Position numbers and translations under genes: made by a program
Source of the DNA: Protopterus annectens
Lineage: Eukaryota; Chordata; Ceratodontiformes; Protopteridae
Assembly (NCBI RefSeq): GCF_019279795.1
Contig: NC_056733.1
Location: 1,422,758,552 to 1,422,822,551, forward strand
Direction: 5' to 3'
DNA length: 64,000 nucleotides
The notes under the pieces: generated by a model
What the model saw: the letters and a program-made list of their open reading frames with translations, nothing else
Databases searched by the model: none
Told to the model about the DNA's origin: nothing
Part shown: positions 46,805 through 59,330 of the stretch, piece by piece
How positions within the stretch are numbered: the stretch's first letter is position 1
Layout: each line of letters opens with the position of its first letter

Positions 46805-47546
46805 CCATACTGCATACATATGATAACCTTTGTAACATACACATTGATAGAATTTTGCATTATTTTACTGGTTGCAGGTGATATGGCCTCCCAAATGAAT
46901 GACCATAACATGGCCTGCTGATATCAACAAGCATTATGTGTCCTATATGGATAGTATGAGCAGATATGAGGTGTAGTGTGTGCATCTGGTATTGTCTTCT
47001 GTAGTGTGTACCATTACATTGGTAAGTGTTCCACTGTACATGGCCAACATGCACCATATGTATGCCATGGTGTGTCCTGTATGCAGTGACTGGAAGTGCT
47101 GCTAGCTTGAATGTGACCATCTGTACATGTGGGGCTGTGACAGCATTGTACATTATATCACGGAGCAATAGGAGATGTGCACATCAGTAGCATGATGGCC
47201 ATACAGCCATCACAATTGGAGACAGCTCTACCCCTCCTCACAGGAACAGCACATATTGCCCAAGTCTTTGAGAGATGCAGCCACACCCCCAGTGTTGTGA
47301 TGATATTCACCCATCCAGTCATAGAAATGGCATCTGTGGAGGTGCACTGAGGTTATCTCTGTACCATACCAATAGGAAGGGTCTGTCTCAAGGGTACATT
47401 ATGTCTGCTACACAAATGTCACCAACAAGCATGTACTACTAACGTCACATAGTAGGTTAATGTCCTTTGAGTGACTAATCCATCTACTATGCTTCCTAGA
47501 GATAGGCAACATATGCAATCAAGCAGGGTCACACCTTGTCCTGTGT
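46223..47546. other. No gene; CATG/TGTA-rich block with a (TG)n tract
   Basis: Same texture as 39533-40980. Contains (TG)n at 46752-46802. All ORFs are short and lack known domains. Confidence 0.45.
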
Positions 47547-47865
47547 CATACATCTCAACTGTCCAGATTTTCACAGAATGTCCATCTTTTTGCCTCTTAG
47601 TTTTGGTCTGTTGCTCATAAAATGTGTGGTTTTCTGGCAAATCATTGAGGATTTAAGTAATTAAATAATAGTGAATAATGACAGACAATTGAGTTTCAGA
47701 ATTCATAACATTCACAAAATATATAATAATACAAAATCTGTCATTCTAGCAACTTGCTAAGTTTATAGGAGCAATATTTAATGTTTGTCCCTATTTTGGG
47801 GGCTTTGTCCCCCATTTTTCTCTGGCTTTGTCTAGATTTCTTGCACTGAGAGGTTCAGAGGTATG
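47547..47865 (+). mobile_element. MITE family M1, copy 3
   Basis: Begins CATACATCTCAACTGTCCAG and ends TTGCACTGAGAGGTTCAGAG-GTATG, so the ends are imperfect inverted repeats. Interior has GTGGTTTTCTGGCAAATCAT, TTCTAGCAACTTGCTAAG and CCCTATTTTGGGG. Confidence 0.8.
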
Positions 47866-50834
47866 TCCTGTATGCACTGCACAGATCACCTATGAGTACT
47901 CTGAATGGCACAGACAGCACTGACAAGCATTGCAGAAGAACAGCAGTGAGCACATACTGAAAATATGATGTGATACTTGGAGGGGCCATACTGTCATGTC
48001 AAGAGCCACAAAAGTTTGGAAAGGTACTTCAGCACATGGCCATTGTAGTTAGATAGTGACATGCTGAGGGAAGAGTATATTAATGGTATGGGTATATCAC
48101 CTACTGGTGACTGTGGTTATGGCTATGCCATATGATTCCTGCCATACCACTGTACAGACATGTTGATGTATGGCACATGAGTTGTACACCTGTGTGGCCA
48201 GGTCTGTGTAGCTTTCTGTCACCCCTAGGTATGTACATCACATGTAGGGACTGCTGTGCTACTAACCGGGGACATAGGTCTTCCCGATGTAAAGGATAGT
48301 ACATATATATTTGATTGGGGTTTATGGACATTACTATGTCACTAGGCATGTGTTTGTAATACTGTCATGCAAGACACTGACAAAACACAGTGACTGTATG
48401 AGTACTCACAAGTAGCAGGCAGCAGCCAACACTGTTAGCCACAGTCAGTCAGTACCCACGTGTACTGTGGTGACATGCAGTCCAAGCAGTAGAAGGCCCA
48501 GGAATGTGCCCTTTTGAGCACTGCTGTTTACAGAACAGCTATTGTAGTCAGATGTCCTTATGTTGCATATGTCTGCCATCAATGGGCCAAGTAGTGACTC
48601 CTACATTGACAGTATCTTGGATGCCTAAGTGGGTGCTTTGTACATGTTGCCTGAACGGGTGGTATAGTGAGATAGGCTCAATGTGGGTGTTGTACGCCCT
48701 GATGTACCCACACCTATGTCCCTGCTGACTGCCATGACAGGGTTTATTGGAATATTAGGGCAGCAGGGCATGTTGCCAACTGTGTATGCTATGTACAGAC
48801 TGGTATGTCAGCCAATGTATACACAAGTGTCTGAGAGTCATACCCTGAGAACATACCATCAGGAGACCTATGCTGCACTGATGACACTCACCAGTGGGGT
48901 TCACCATCTACCATTAATGGTGTACCCTTTCTATGTATTCCCCCTCTGCAGTCACAGCCACTGTCAGTGACCTCTGACTGGTACATTAGCAGGTAGGTGC
49001 ATATTACTAGCCATCACTGACACCTATACAGACCCAACAGTTATCTAGGATGGTGTAAACCACAGTCAGGTGTTGTCTGTGCCACTGACACAGACAACAT
49101 GCCAATCACTGCACATTACTATCCTGTGGGATATCATCCACCCCAGCACAATAGTGCAGTGTCTGCACACCACACACACTGGAGCCAAGACACATGACAC
49201 ACACTGTTGTACCCTTTGCCGGTCATTGTTTATGGGGATGTACGTATGCATTCACTGTTGTGCCACCAATACAGACAGGTACTGGATGGATGTAAATGTC
49301 AGACTCTCACTGCTATACTGAATGTGGTGGACAGAACACAATCATTGTGTGCAATGGCATCCTTGCATTGTCATCACACTGGCATAATGTACAACTGTAA
49401 CAGCCACACAGGTGCCATGGTACAGAAATACACAGTGTGGATAACATGTCTTATGATGTCTGTGTCACGACCATACAAATGTAGCCTGTCCACTAACTGC
49501 TATGACAGGGATGTGTATGTCCCCATACAGGAAAGTGTAAGATCTCACTGTGTACCCCCAGCATTGCCATGGCAGGTGTAACACATGTCCCTCATCTGCT
49601 ACACACCTACAGCATCAAAGTGGTAGACATAGTACATACTGAGGAGACTGCTATGTGACACAGACAGTACACTCAGCATGACACAGGCCCCCCCATGCAT
49701 GTAAAGCATACATCTGCTATCACACACATCATGTGTAGGTTACACAATAGGATGCACAACACGACAGTCATAACTGATGCCCGACACCTGTCTGAACTGG
49801 ACACAGGATATTTGTAGATGTGTCAACTCCAACACCACATCTTGTAGATCTGTAAGTTCAAAAAACCCAGTTGACACATATCAAGGGTAGCAGACCTTAT
49901 CACAAAGTATGAATACACGATTACTCTGACTGCCTCCATTGTTCCCATTAGACTGTTCTACACATATGCACCTAGGAAGCCATGAATGTATACTGCCATA
50001 CCTTGCTGATGTCATATTTATGCTGTGCTGCCATGCCATCCTGTGGCTCTGTATTGCTGCCATGTGTCCATAGTTTATCCCCTCAGACTCCTAGAACAGA
50101 AACATACACAGGTCTGTGACACACCTGTCATTCTGTAACACTACCATTAGTACAACATCATGCAACATAAGGTATACAAAGTTTGGTGTCTAGTCATGAC
50201 ACATGCCAGCAAGCAGTATCTACTGTGGATCATAACAAGTTGCATGACAAAACAATACTGCATTACACAAGTACATGTCAAGTAATACAGTCACCCTGTG
50301 CATCAGACACATAGCTTCATTTCCCTGCATCGATTGCAGGAATGACAGGGATGTGGCACAAGCATCATCACATGCACAGGGTGTGGTGTGAGGGTGCTGG
50401 AGGCCTATACTGTGCCAAACAGTTGACAGCATGTGTGTGAGTCAGGAAGTGGTGCAGGTTAGATGGGCCATGGAGAGGTTCTGTGTGTGTCTGTAGGTGA
50501 CCTGCATGTGACAGTGGTGTTTGAGTTTGTGCATGTACACAGTTAAGCCCACACATATGTCTACCACTTTGATGCTGTAGGCGTGTAGTCCTACACATGT
50601 GTGTATTGGACAGCTATGGACAGTATATTGTAGAGTGGACAGTTCACCTTCTCTGGTTACAAACACAGGAACTGGCTCTGCCAGGAGTAGCACTGGCACT
50701 ACCATGCCCAAGGTCAGATGCGGTGCTAGTACCTGATGGTGACTGCTGTCTGCTGGGGCTGTGTCCCCCGCAGAACTGCGCAGGACCACATGCCCATGGC
50801 CTGCCACATCATGGTGTGGACAGCACACTTCCCT
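47866..50834. other. No gene; CATG/TGTA-rich block
   Basis: About 3 kb with no recognised domain. Several 70-130 codon ORFs occur on both strands but are Cys/His-rich by composition. Probable intergenic or UTR part of the Harbinger-related block that ends in the Myb-like gene. Confidence 0.4.
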
Positions 50835-52795
50835 CTATAGCACTGGAGGTACTGCCACTATGGGCACGTGGACTCTCAGCAGATGGTGTTGCTGACCTAC
50901 GTCCATGGGTCCGATGCCCAACTCCAACCAGATGTTCCAGAACAATTTGCGATCCAAGACAGACACTGTCTCAGCCCACCATCTGTCCACTGCATCAGTG
51001 AGCCATTCCAGAGTGTTCCCAATGCAGTGGAGGTAGTCACAGATGTCAGACCATGCTGCATCCATAACCCTAAGCATACATCTGGTGTTCCATTCAGAAC
51101 ATGCCTGTGCCTCCATGATGGCCCAAAACATACATTGAGTGACTAGTAATGTGACACCAGCAACAGGTGGTGGACAGACAGCAGGCCTCCTACAAGCACC
51201 CCTGTTAATCCGCCTGTGTGGGACCTCTCTAGCTCTCTGGCTATGGCCAGTGTCTACACTCACTGGAGCCATAATTGCCACACTTCCCTGTTCAATGTCT
51301 CCACAGTCTGACTGTCCAGTATCTGTGGCCTCTGGGGACTGGGTATGTGTGGGCATACTGACTGTGTGTGGAGATAATGGGGGCAGAAGAGAGATGTCAA
51401 CTTCTGGGACAGATTCAGCCTCCACCTGTGCCTGAATATGGCCACCATCATCATCAGAGTCCGATGAGACACTGACATCAGGTGGTGAGGGGGACAGACT
51501 CCAACTCCCCCTGGTCATCTGTGAAAACCAAGACAAAAGCAATCCATTACTTCCTGCACTATTATGTATGGTAATCCACACAAACTCATACAGATGAGGA
51601 TCCTCAATTGCCTTACCAGTCTCACATCTTCTTACCTCTGCTCCTATGCACAACAGACAACCTCACAACAACATACACATACAGGTCAAGGCCTCAGCTA
51701 CATCCAGTTAAAATTGCCAGTACAATATACCTGTAAGGTATGCAAAATGACACTATACGTGATAGAACTACACATAGAACCCAGTACACCTATCGTGAGA
51801 ATGATATGCCAGCACTACTGTCACTGCCTCAGGTATGTGCCATCTCCCTATTGTGTTTGAACAGGCATCTTGGAATAATTGCCTCATGTATACCAGGCTG
51901 CGTAGTCGCTCATAACTATAAGTGCAAACATGTTAATGTTCATTAAAATATACACCTGTGATTACCCAGTCTATGAACTGTAGTAAACTGTTCCAGAATG
52001 GAACATACAAATATTCTACTCTAGCTAAACACAACATTTGTACATAGGGCAATATGGCAGCCCTTAACTTTCATAGGGTATATATGATCTGTAAAACAAC
52101 AGTATCATGCTTACCAGTTATAGGAGCATGGGCTTGGGCAACACCTGACGGACCTATGAAAATGTGAGGGACAGGTATTGTCAGCACCACCAAATGCTGC
52201 ATCACTACAAAGTAATATGTGCATATATCCACATGTACGGGTGCTACTGTGTTACTGGCTGTATTGCTGACATTCTCAGTATGTGTGTACAATTGAGCTT
52301 AAACCCCAACCACCCCCTAAAGCACATAGACCTGGCACCCATGTACAGGTATGTATGGCCTGCCACAATGTGTGATATAGTATTACACTGGAGAACACAG
52401 TAAGCTTACCTGGGCACTCCTCTACTGTGGACACTGTGGCACCCACCTCCACGATGTATGTTGTGATGGATGCCTGGGAGCTGTTGTGTGTTCCTAGGTT
52501 CACCAGGAATTCCTCTCTGGCCAAGAATGGTTGTCCCACTGCAGGCCCTCCACTGGTGGCAGCACGATCCCTGGTGACATCAGATGCCCAGTGTTGTACA
52601 GCATTCACCATGTCCGTGGTGTGGTATCAGACGTGCACATAGGTCCTGTCCTGATGGCCAGCTTCATTAACATCCCACACAAAGTCTGCCCACAATGCAG
52701 CCCACTGTTTTCAGTTATGCCTCCCTCTGGATAACAAGATCTGATGATGCTGCCTTAGTCCATCTACTAATATCTCATTCTCCACATCTGAGAAG
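50835..52795 (-). pseudogene. Spliced Myb/SANT-like Harbinger partner gene, broken
   Basis: Three exons on the minus strand. Exon 1 (about 52795-52410) reads FSDVENEILVDGLRQHHQIL, QWAALWADFVWDVNEAG and DMVNAVQHWASDV, a Myb/SANT-like trihelix with its WADF and W residues, then FLARE-EFLVNLGT. Donor GTAAGC follows. Exon 2 (52153-52115, 39 bp) reads PSGVAQAHAPIT, between TTTTCATAG and GTAAGC. Exon 3 (51518-50835) starts after TTTTCACAG, has an acidic SSDSDDDGG stretch and a Trp-rich helical end (CMLRVMDAAWSDICDYLHCI). All junctions are phase 1. Defects: stops in exon 1 near 52690 and 52630, and an extra C in a C-run near 51490. In Harbinger such a protein brings the transposase to the element ends and to the nucleus. 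Confidence 0.6.
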
Positions 52796-53236
52796 GGGAC
52801 ATGTCATTGACGGTACGTAGTTCCTGAAAGATAACAAGAGTGGAACACATTATAGGACCATATACATGGACGTCCACTATGTACAGATACAGCATGCCCA
52901 TAATGGCCTCCACTATCCACTGTTCCCTTACACATGTAGTAATACTCCACAGCATGGCAACATACTATGTGTGTGGACACCACCGAGATAGTAGTAATAT
53001 TGAAGTATGTCTCTGTGTGCTGTGACAGATTCTGCTGTTCGTTCTTACACCTAGTACTCCAGTCTACAGTGGTGTGTCCCTTATGGGCAACCCCCACTGA
53101 TATGTCATACAGCCACTGCCAGACAAATAACAATGTGCTAGTACAACCACTATAGGGGGACAGTCCAGAAACACCAGTGTGCCACAATGACAGAAAACAA
53201 TGCAAACCTGCTGTAATATACGTTCCCTGTAGGCAT
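52796..53236. other. Upstream flank of the Myb-like gene
   Basis: CATG/TGTA-rich; no element end was recognised before the MITE at 53237. Confidence 0.35.
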
Positions 53237-53561
53237 CATACCTCTCAACTATACAGATATTCGCAGACTGACAAGATATTTGCCTAATATGTTTGGTCAT
53301 TTTCACACAAACTGGTGGATTTCTGGAACATTGTTAGCAAATCATTGAGGGCTGATGTCAGAAAATAATAAAGGCACACATCTGAGTTTCAGACGTCATA
53401 CCCTTCAGAACACAGTGATGCCACTGAAATACCTGTTATTCTATTAACTTTCTTAGTTCGTAAGAGCAATATTTAAAAAGTGTCCCTAATTTGGGGCATT
53501 TATCCCTCCATTAATTATGGGTTTGTCCAGATTTCTTGCTGTTAAGAGGTTGACAGGTATG
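53237..53561 (+). mobile_element. MITE family M1, copy 4
   Basis: CATACCTCTCAACTATACAG at the left, GAGGTTGACAGGTATG at the right. Interior GCAAATCATTGAGGG, GTTATTCTATTAACTTTC, GAGCAATATTTAA. Confidence 0.8.
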
Positions 53562-54451
53562 TTAGGCATAGCTGACAACCAAACAGGGACAAATGTTGAC
53601 AGAATCAGGGACTTATCCAGAGTACATCATGAACAATCAGGGACACCTTTAAAATGTTAGAACTATTTTTGTGAGACATTGACAGAATAAGAGGAGGTGA
53701 ATTTCTGAGTTGTTTTTCTGAATTTCTGTACATTGTTTGATATTACAGGAATGTTCACCCTTACTTATTGTCAGTATGTATTGCGTGTAATTCACTAGCT
53801 TTCCTACAAAAGCCATCTGTTGTAGGAGGGATTAAGAGGGACAGAGCTAAGATTTGAGTAAAAAGCAGGGACAGCTGAAAGGCATGTGTGGAGGTGTAGG
53901 ACAGCAGACTATCAATGACGTGTCAATACCATAGGTCTAAGACAGGCTTACTGATGTAATCCCTATTGCCCATACCTCCATCCTCCCATCTGCATCCTGT
54001 TATATGGAGAAATCAGTTGTATACCTGGTGGAGTGCAGTGCTCCTTTGTTGAACTTTGCTTCCAGTGATGTTTTACAAAAACTTTCTCTGTGTGAGGTAA
54101 GTCTCATACAGACTTGTTCCCCATAACCACCTGCTTGCCTTTTTAAGGTACTGCTTATTAGCAGGTAATTGCCTCTGTACCAATCTGGCTTTGATATGCT
54201 AATTGTTGCCAAAACAGCTGAATTGCATTATCATTAGCCAATGACATGCCACTAGAGTGCAATATATAAGGCCTTCATGTAGACCTGGGTCCCTCTCTTA
54301 GCTGTTAACTCATTACAGCCAAGTGACATCTCCAGGTGTTTCTGCAGTTATTTCCTACTGCACCTCTAGACGTCAAATATTGCATGTTCATATTTGTATT
54401 AATAATTCCAAAACCATGTTACATAAAAACCACTTGTAAACCAGGGGTCAT
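53562..54451. other. No gene recognised
   Basis: AT-rich. A tract with TATATAAGGCCTTC at 54263 resembles a TATA box but no gene follows. Confidence 0.4.
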
Positions 54452-54592
54452 GAGTGGGAAGGTGGCCTAATGGTTAAGGTGTTTGCCTTTCAAACTCAAG
54501 GTGCAGGGTTTGAGTCTCACAAGGAATAATTGGCTAAGCTTAAAATGGCTTGCAAGGGCAGTTAGCTTAGTACTAACCTATAAAAGGTATCA
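54452..54592 (+). mobile_element. tRNA-derived SINE with CR1-like tail, copy 2
   Basis: GGTGGCCTAATGGTTAAGGT (A box), GGGTTTGAGTCTC (B box), TTGGCTAAGCTTAAAATGGC, GCAAGGGCAGTTAGCTTAGT and ACTAACCTATAAA. About 90% like copy 1 at 19203 by eye. Confidence 0.8.
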
Positions 54593-54821
54593 GAATATTT
54601 TATCTTGAAGCATACATGATGACAAACACAATTGTATTGTTATATGACCTCTAACAATGCGTATTTGTTAGAACTGTAAGGTGATAACTTCATTTTTTAA
54701 AGGCTGAAGCCACACACACTGGGAGTTAAAGGTACACACTCAAAAGAACTGCACTGAAGGGAATGAGTTAAGATGGACATTATTGAGGCGTGAACACTAC
54801 AGCATTGCAGATGGTAGGTAT

Positions 54822-55140
54822 CATAACTGTCAGCTGTAAAGATTTATGCAATATGTCCACAGTTTCACCTCATATGTGTGGTCAATGTCCAATGACATTG
54901 TGGTGATTTGGCAAATCACTGACAAATCATTGTGGGTTGAAGTCAGTAATGAAAGACACACATTTAAGTGTCAGACTTGATGTCTGTCAGAATATGCATG
55001 CTAATGCATTAGCAGTTATTCTATCAATTTACTATTTTCGTAAAAGCAAACTGTAAAACATCTCCCTATCTCTGGGCCTTTGTCCCCCCATTAAGTATGA
55101 CTGTGTCCGGATTCCTTGTTCTAGGGGGCTGTGAGGTATA
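54822..55140 (+). mobile_element. MITE family M1, copy 5
   Basis: CATAACTGTCAGCTGTAAAG to GGGGGCTGTGAGGTATA. Interior GCAAATCACTGACAAATCAT has a duplicated GGCAAATCA word. More diverged than copies 3 and 6. Confidence 0.72.
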
Positions 55141-55165
55141 GTAGGTCTGTAGCAGCTACCTTTAC

Positions 55166-55483
55166 CATACCTCTCAACCTCTCAGTGCAAGAAATCTGGA
55201 CAAAGCCAGAAAAAATAGGGAGACAAAGGCCCAAAATAGAAGCAAATTTTAAATATTGCTCATATAATCTTTGAAATTTGCTAGAATGACAGATTTTACA
55301 TTATTATATATTTTGTGAATGTCATGAATTCTGAAACTCATATGTCTGTCATTATTTACTATTATTTAATGACTTAAATCCTCAATGATTTGCCAGAAAA
55401 CCACACATTTTATGAGCAACAGACCAAAAATAAGAGGCAAAAATCTGGAGATTCTGCGAAAATCTGGACAGTTGAGAGGTATG
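55166..55483 (-). mobile_element. MITE family M1, copy 6
   Basis: Best-preserved ends: CATACCTCTCAAC at the left and GTTGAGAGGTATG at the right, a perfect 13-bp inverted repeat. Just inside lie AAATCTGGACA and AAATCTGGACAGTT. Opposite orientation to copy 5, 25 bp away. Confidence 0.85.
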
Positions 55484-58040
55484 CCTTAACATACAGCTGT
55501 GTGTGTTACAGGCTGCAGCTGCAGTTAATACACATAAGGGGAAGTGTGAACACTTTTGTGGACAGCAAGCTGCATGTGTAACTGTGTCAGCTGTGTCAGC
55601 CCTGTTGTTACGGCAGAGTCAGGGTAAGGGTACTCTTTACAGTCCAATAGAGGCATGTGAGTAAGGTACGTCTGTTATGCAACAGTGTCAATAAAAGAGT
55701 AGTAGGCAACATATAGTTATGCTATACGGATATGTGCAGTATGTCCCTACCTGCATGTCTTTAACTTGCAAAACTGGATAGCATTAATTAATTAATTAGC
55801 AGTAACTTCTGTGGATAAAGATTGCACAAATCAGTCATTAATTGCTGTGTTCACAATAATTTAATTGAACTGCTACAAAAGACTGGATTTGAACTCTGGA
55901 CTGTATGTGACAAAATGTACTGTATGCAAGGCATTTAACAGACTGAGATACTAAGTCACTGCTACACAAGGTGTATTTGCAAGGTATATGTGCAGACATA
56001 CAGGCTGTGACACACACTGTCTGCATCCATCAGTATGTGCTCGGCTTTATATGGCTGTATTTCCGCACCAGGGTCCCAGTTGAACTTGTACTTTGCCATT
56101 GATGCTTTAGCAGATATCTTTCTATATGTTGATGATAAAAGGGCACATTTACCTGCTATCACAGACCTTACTTACATCCATTATTATGTCTTTGGATGTC
56201 TAGTGGTGTATTATTGCACCAGAGTCCAAGGTGCACTACCATGTTTTCATTAGTTTTTATTCCAGTTTGTCTGGTGTGGCATGGTGCACAGCTCTGCTGC
56301 CTAATGACTGTAAGTGGCAATCACTATGTTTTGATGAAAACACCTGTTTTAATCCCGATTTGCGTGGACCGGCAGGTTAATGCAGTGTTCTGTAGATGTG
56401 ATGGGCTTGGGTTCGAAATATGGCAGAGGTGTTTATTTTGTACATGTGTCTAACAATGGTATAAACACATTTAATAATTACAGCTCTATTTAGCTGAGCT
56501 AAGCAAAGCTGCACTAAAAAAACTATAAAGAAAAGAAAAAGGGGTGATAGGAAAGTGTGAAATGGGGACAAGGAGGGGGAAAAACATAGTGAAAGGCAGG
56601 TAGGGATGTACAGGAAGAGTGTAGGAAAGTACCATAGCTATCCATTTCTTGTACAGCAACAGCTGTGCACTTTGACAGAATTTGTAGATGAATTTGGTCT
56701 ATCAAACCCCCGACAGAGTGGTGAGAACAACATAGCTGCATTATCAATGACCAAATTACATGTGTCCAGTGGACACATGTGCAAAATGGTGAGCTATGTA
56801 TAAGACAATTTTTTTCTGGGACAGGTGCCCATTTTTTTAAGGTGAAAGTGGAATGTTGGAGAAGGGACATAGGTGTGTGTGAGGGAGGTAAGTTGGGTAG
56901 GTGAGGATGCATTTGCAAACAGACAAGACAGCAGACATGGGCATTGTGTGATTCATGAAGGGGGGGGGGTGAACACCTTGGATAGGGATGGTGTTGTGGA
57001 ATCTGAGTCCCATGACCTGGTGCCACAGCCAGTTGAGGCAAGGTAGAGGGATCAGCTTGACCCGGCTTACCTTAACATGCTGCGATAAATGAGATAAAGG
57101 AATAAGTTGCGGTTAATAATAACCAAACCATTGTTAGTAGTAACAGAATGGAACATCATATTCATTAATCCAAATACATATTACTGTATAGTATGTGCAA
57201 CACAACATAATGTAACATAAGTCAGTATGGTAACAGCATGCCAGTGTGAAATAAACCATAAGGCCTACAAAACAGTTAGTTTAACAAAATATGTTAATGT
57301 TGAATCATAATAAAACATAACAATAATCAACATTTTCCAAAATATAGTTAAACAAATTATGTTAATATGAAATCATAATAATACATTACAATAATGAATA
57401 AATTAAGGTAAGGGGTGGGGATAGAGAGAAAAACATTTCATTAGTGCCATTGCAGATGACATCCCTGACAACACTGATCATACATACTTCTACAGGTGTG
57501 TACTGACAGTTGTTATTACAGTGAATACAATACTCCTACAGCTGTTGTAGCAAGTACATACCTCTCAAGCTGATAGCATGGGACAATAAGGGCTAAGCAC
57601 TAACAAATACAGGAACAGAACTACACAGAATGGTTTCAAATAATGTGGACTTATATAACTACCCAGGTGTTCTGTAAATGGATTTGGTAATACATTGCAT
57701 TCCAGGTAATAATTTATCTGGTAAGCACGTGACAGATGGATTAGTCAGTTCTAATTACATTACAAGAAATTGTGACACTTAAGAGGCACGTTTGTGTACA
57801 GTAATTAAAATAGACAGCCATCATGGCTTAGTTGGCAGGCACGGGAGTAGAACCCACTAGCTGTGACTGCAGGGGACATCTGCAAATAATTTAATAATTG
57901 ACTGCAGCAGCATAGTATGGGCATGCAAGAGATACAGCCATACTGGAATTACACAGTTTTATTTCTGAATCAACAATGCTGATGAACACATTTTTGCTAT
58001 TGAGCGTAACATTCTGTGAGATCTAAACACAATATCTGCA
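55484..58040. other. No gene; small tRNA-like pieces and a short duplication
   Basis: Minus-strand GAGTTCAAATCCAGTC (55868-55890) with an upstream CAGTGACTTAGTATCTCAG looks like a tRNA-SINE head. TGGCTTAGTTGG at 57831 and GGTTCGAAATATGG at 56409 are isolated box-like matches. A 57-bp AT-rich motif is duplicated at 57290-57400. The 172-codon minus ORF at 56523-57041 has no domain. Confidence 0.4.
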
Positions 58041-58129
58041 CATAAACTGTATTTGCTGTAATATTGATGTACGTGTGCTAGCCTGCACTGCATTTGAATT
58101 GTATTTACCGCTGTTTTAGCTGCTTTTCT

Positions 58130-59330
58130 GGAACAAAAAAACCCATTCCTAGCTTATTTCCTGCCTTTCCTGTAACTTATCCAGTCCAGATACCGACTTG
58201 CTGTATTCAGGACTGTTTGTAGGTTCCTGAGGCCCCCAAGCCTTTCTGTGTTGGAGGGAAGCCTTCTAGCTTATCAGTGGGAGTGGCAAGCACTAGGTAG
58301 CCTATCTACCACAGGAGAAGAGGTTTCTGGCCCAGAAATTATAGTTTATTGGCCATTTGGGAAGCTCTTCCATCTCTTTCAACCTTCTGCTTCAAAAGCC
58401 TGTGTTTGTGCTTGTTTCCTGACTTTCCTGTTACTAGTCTAGTCCAGGTACAGATTTGCTGTATCCAGGACTCTTTGTAAGCTTCTGAGCACCCCCCCCC
58501 CCCAAGCCTTTCTGTGTTGGAGGGAAGCCTTCTAGCTTATCGGTGGGAGTGGTAAGCATCAGGTAGCCTATCTACCACGGGAAGAGTGGGTTTTGGCCCA
58601 TAAATTGTAGTTTATTGGCTGTTTAGGCGGTTTTCTATCTCTTTCAACTTGCTGGCTTAAAAGCCTGCATTTGCACTTGTTCCCCACCTTTTCTGTAACT
58701 AGTCTAGTCCAGGTACAGATTTGCTGTATCCAGGACACTTTGTAAGCTTCTGAGCCCCCCAAGCCTTTCCGTGTTGGAGGGAAGCCTTCTAGTTTATCAG
58801 TGGGAGTGGTAAGCATTAGGTAGCCTATCTACCACAAGAGGAGTGGTTCCTGGACCAGAAATTGGTTGTAGCTACTGGCTGTTTGGGTAGTTTTTCCCAT
58901 CTCTTTCAACTTTCTGGTTTAAAAGTCGCACTTGCGCTTGTTTCTCACCTTTCCTGTTACTAGCCTAGTCCAGATACAGAGTTGCTCAACTTTCTGGGTT
59001 TAAAGCCTGTGTTTGTGCTTGATCCCCACCTTTCTCGTAACTAGTCTAGTCCAGGTACAGATTTGCTGTATCCAGGACTGTTTGTAAGCTTCTGAGCCTC
59101 CCAAGCCTTTGTGTTGGAGTGAAGCCTTCTAGCTTATCAGTGGGAGTGATGAGTACTAGGTAGCCTGTCTACCACAAGAGGAGTGGTTCTTCGCCCAGAA
59201 ATTGTAGTTTATTGACCATTTGGGATGTTGTCCATCTCTTTCAACTTTCTGGTTTAAAAGACCACATCTGCGTTTGTTTCCCATCTTTCCTGTAACTAAC
59301 CTGCTGGAAAGCACTAGAAAGCCTTAAACT
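58130..59330 (+). promoter_or_regulatory. CR1-E 5' monomer array (about 260 bp, 4-5 units)
   Basis: Landmark CCAAGCCTTTCTGTGTTGGA recurs at about 58241, 58507, 58764 and 59105. Spacings are 266, 257 and 341 bp; the last includes a partial extra unit. Each unit has CTTCTAGCTTATCAGTGGGA, TAGCCTATCTACCAC, TTTATTGGCC and TCTAGTCCAGGTACAG. Copy B has only about one unit. By analogy with L1 monomers this is a candidate internal promoter array; that role is an inference. Confidence 0.7.

Noticed and set aside
48504-49581. Several Cys/His-rich ORFs of 70-124 codons
   Set aside because: They follow from the CATG/TGTA-rich composition; no zinc-finger spacing or other motif holds.
54255-54300. TATATAAGG TATA-box-like motif
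   Set aside because: No ORF or element start downstream; AT-rich region makes chance matches likely.
56523-57041. 172-codon Pro/His/Ser-rich minus-strand ORF
   Set aside because: Low complexity from pyrimidine-rich sequence, no recognisable domain, no sign of splicing or conservation.
57818-57885. tRNA-like A box TGGCTTAGTTGG
   Set aside because: No convincing B box or acceptor stem nearby, so not called as tRNA or SINE.
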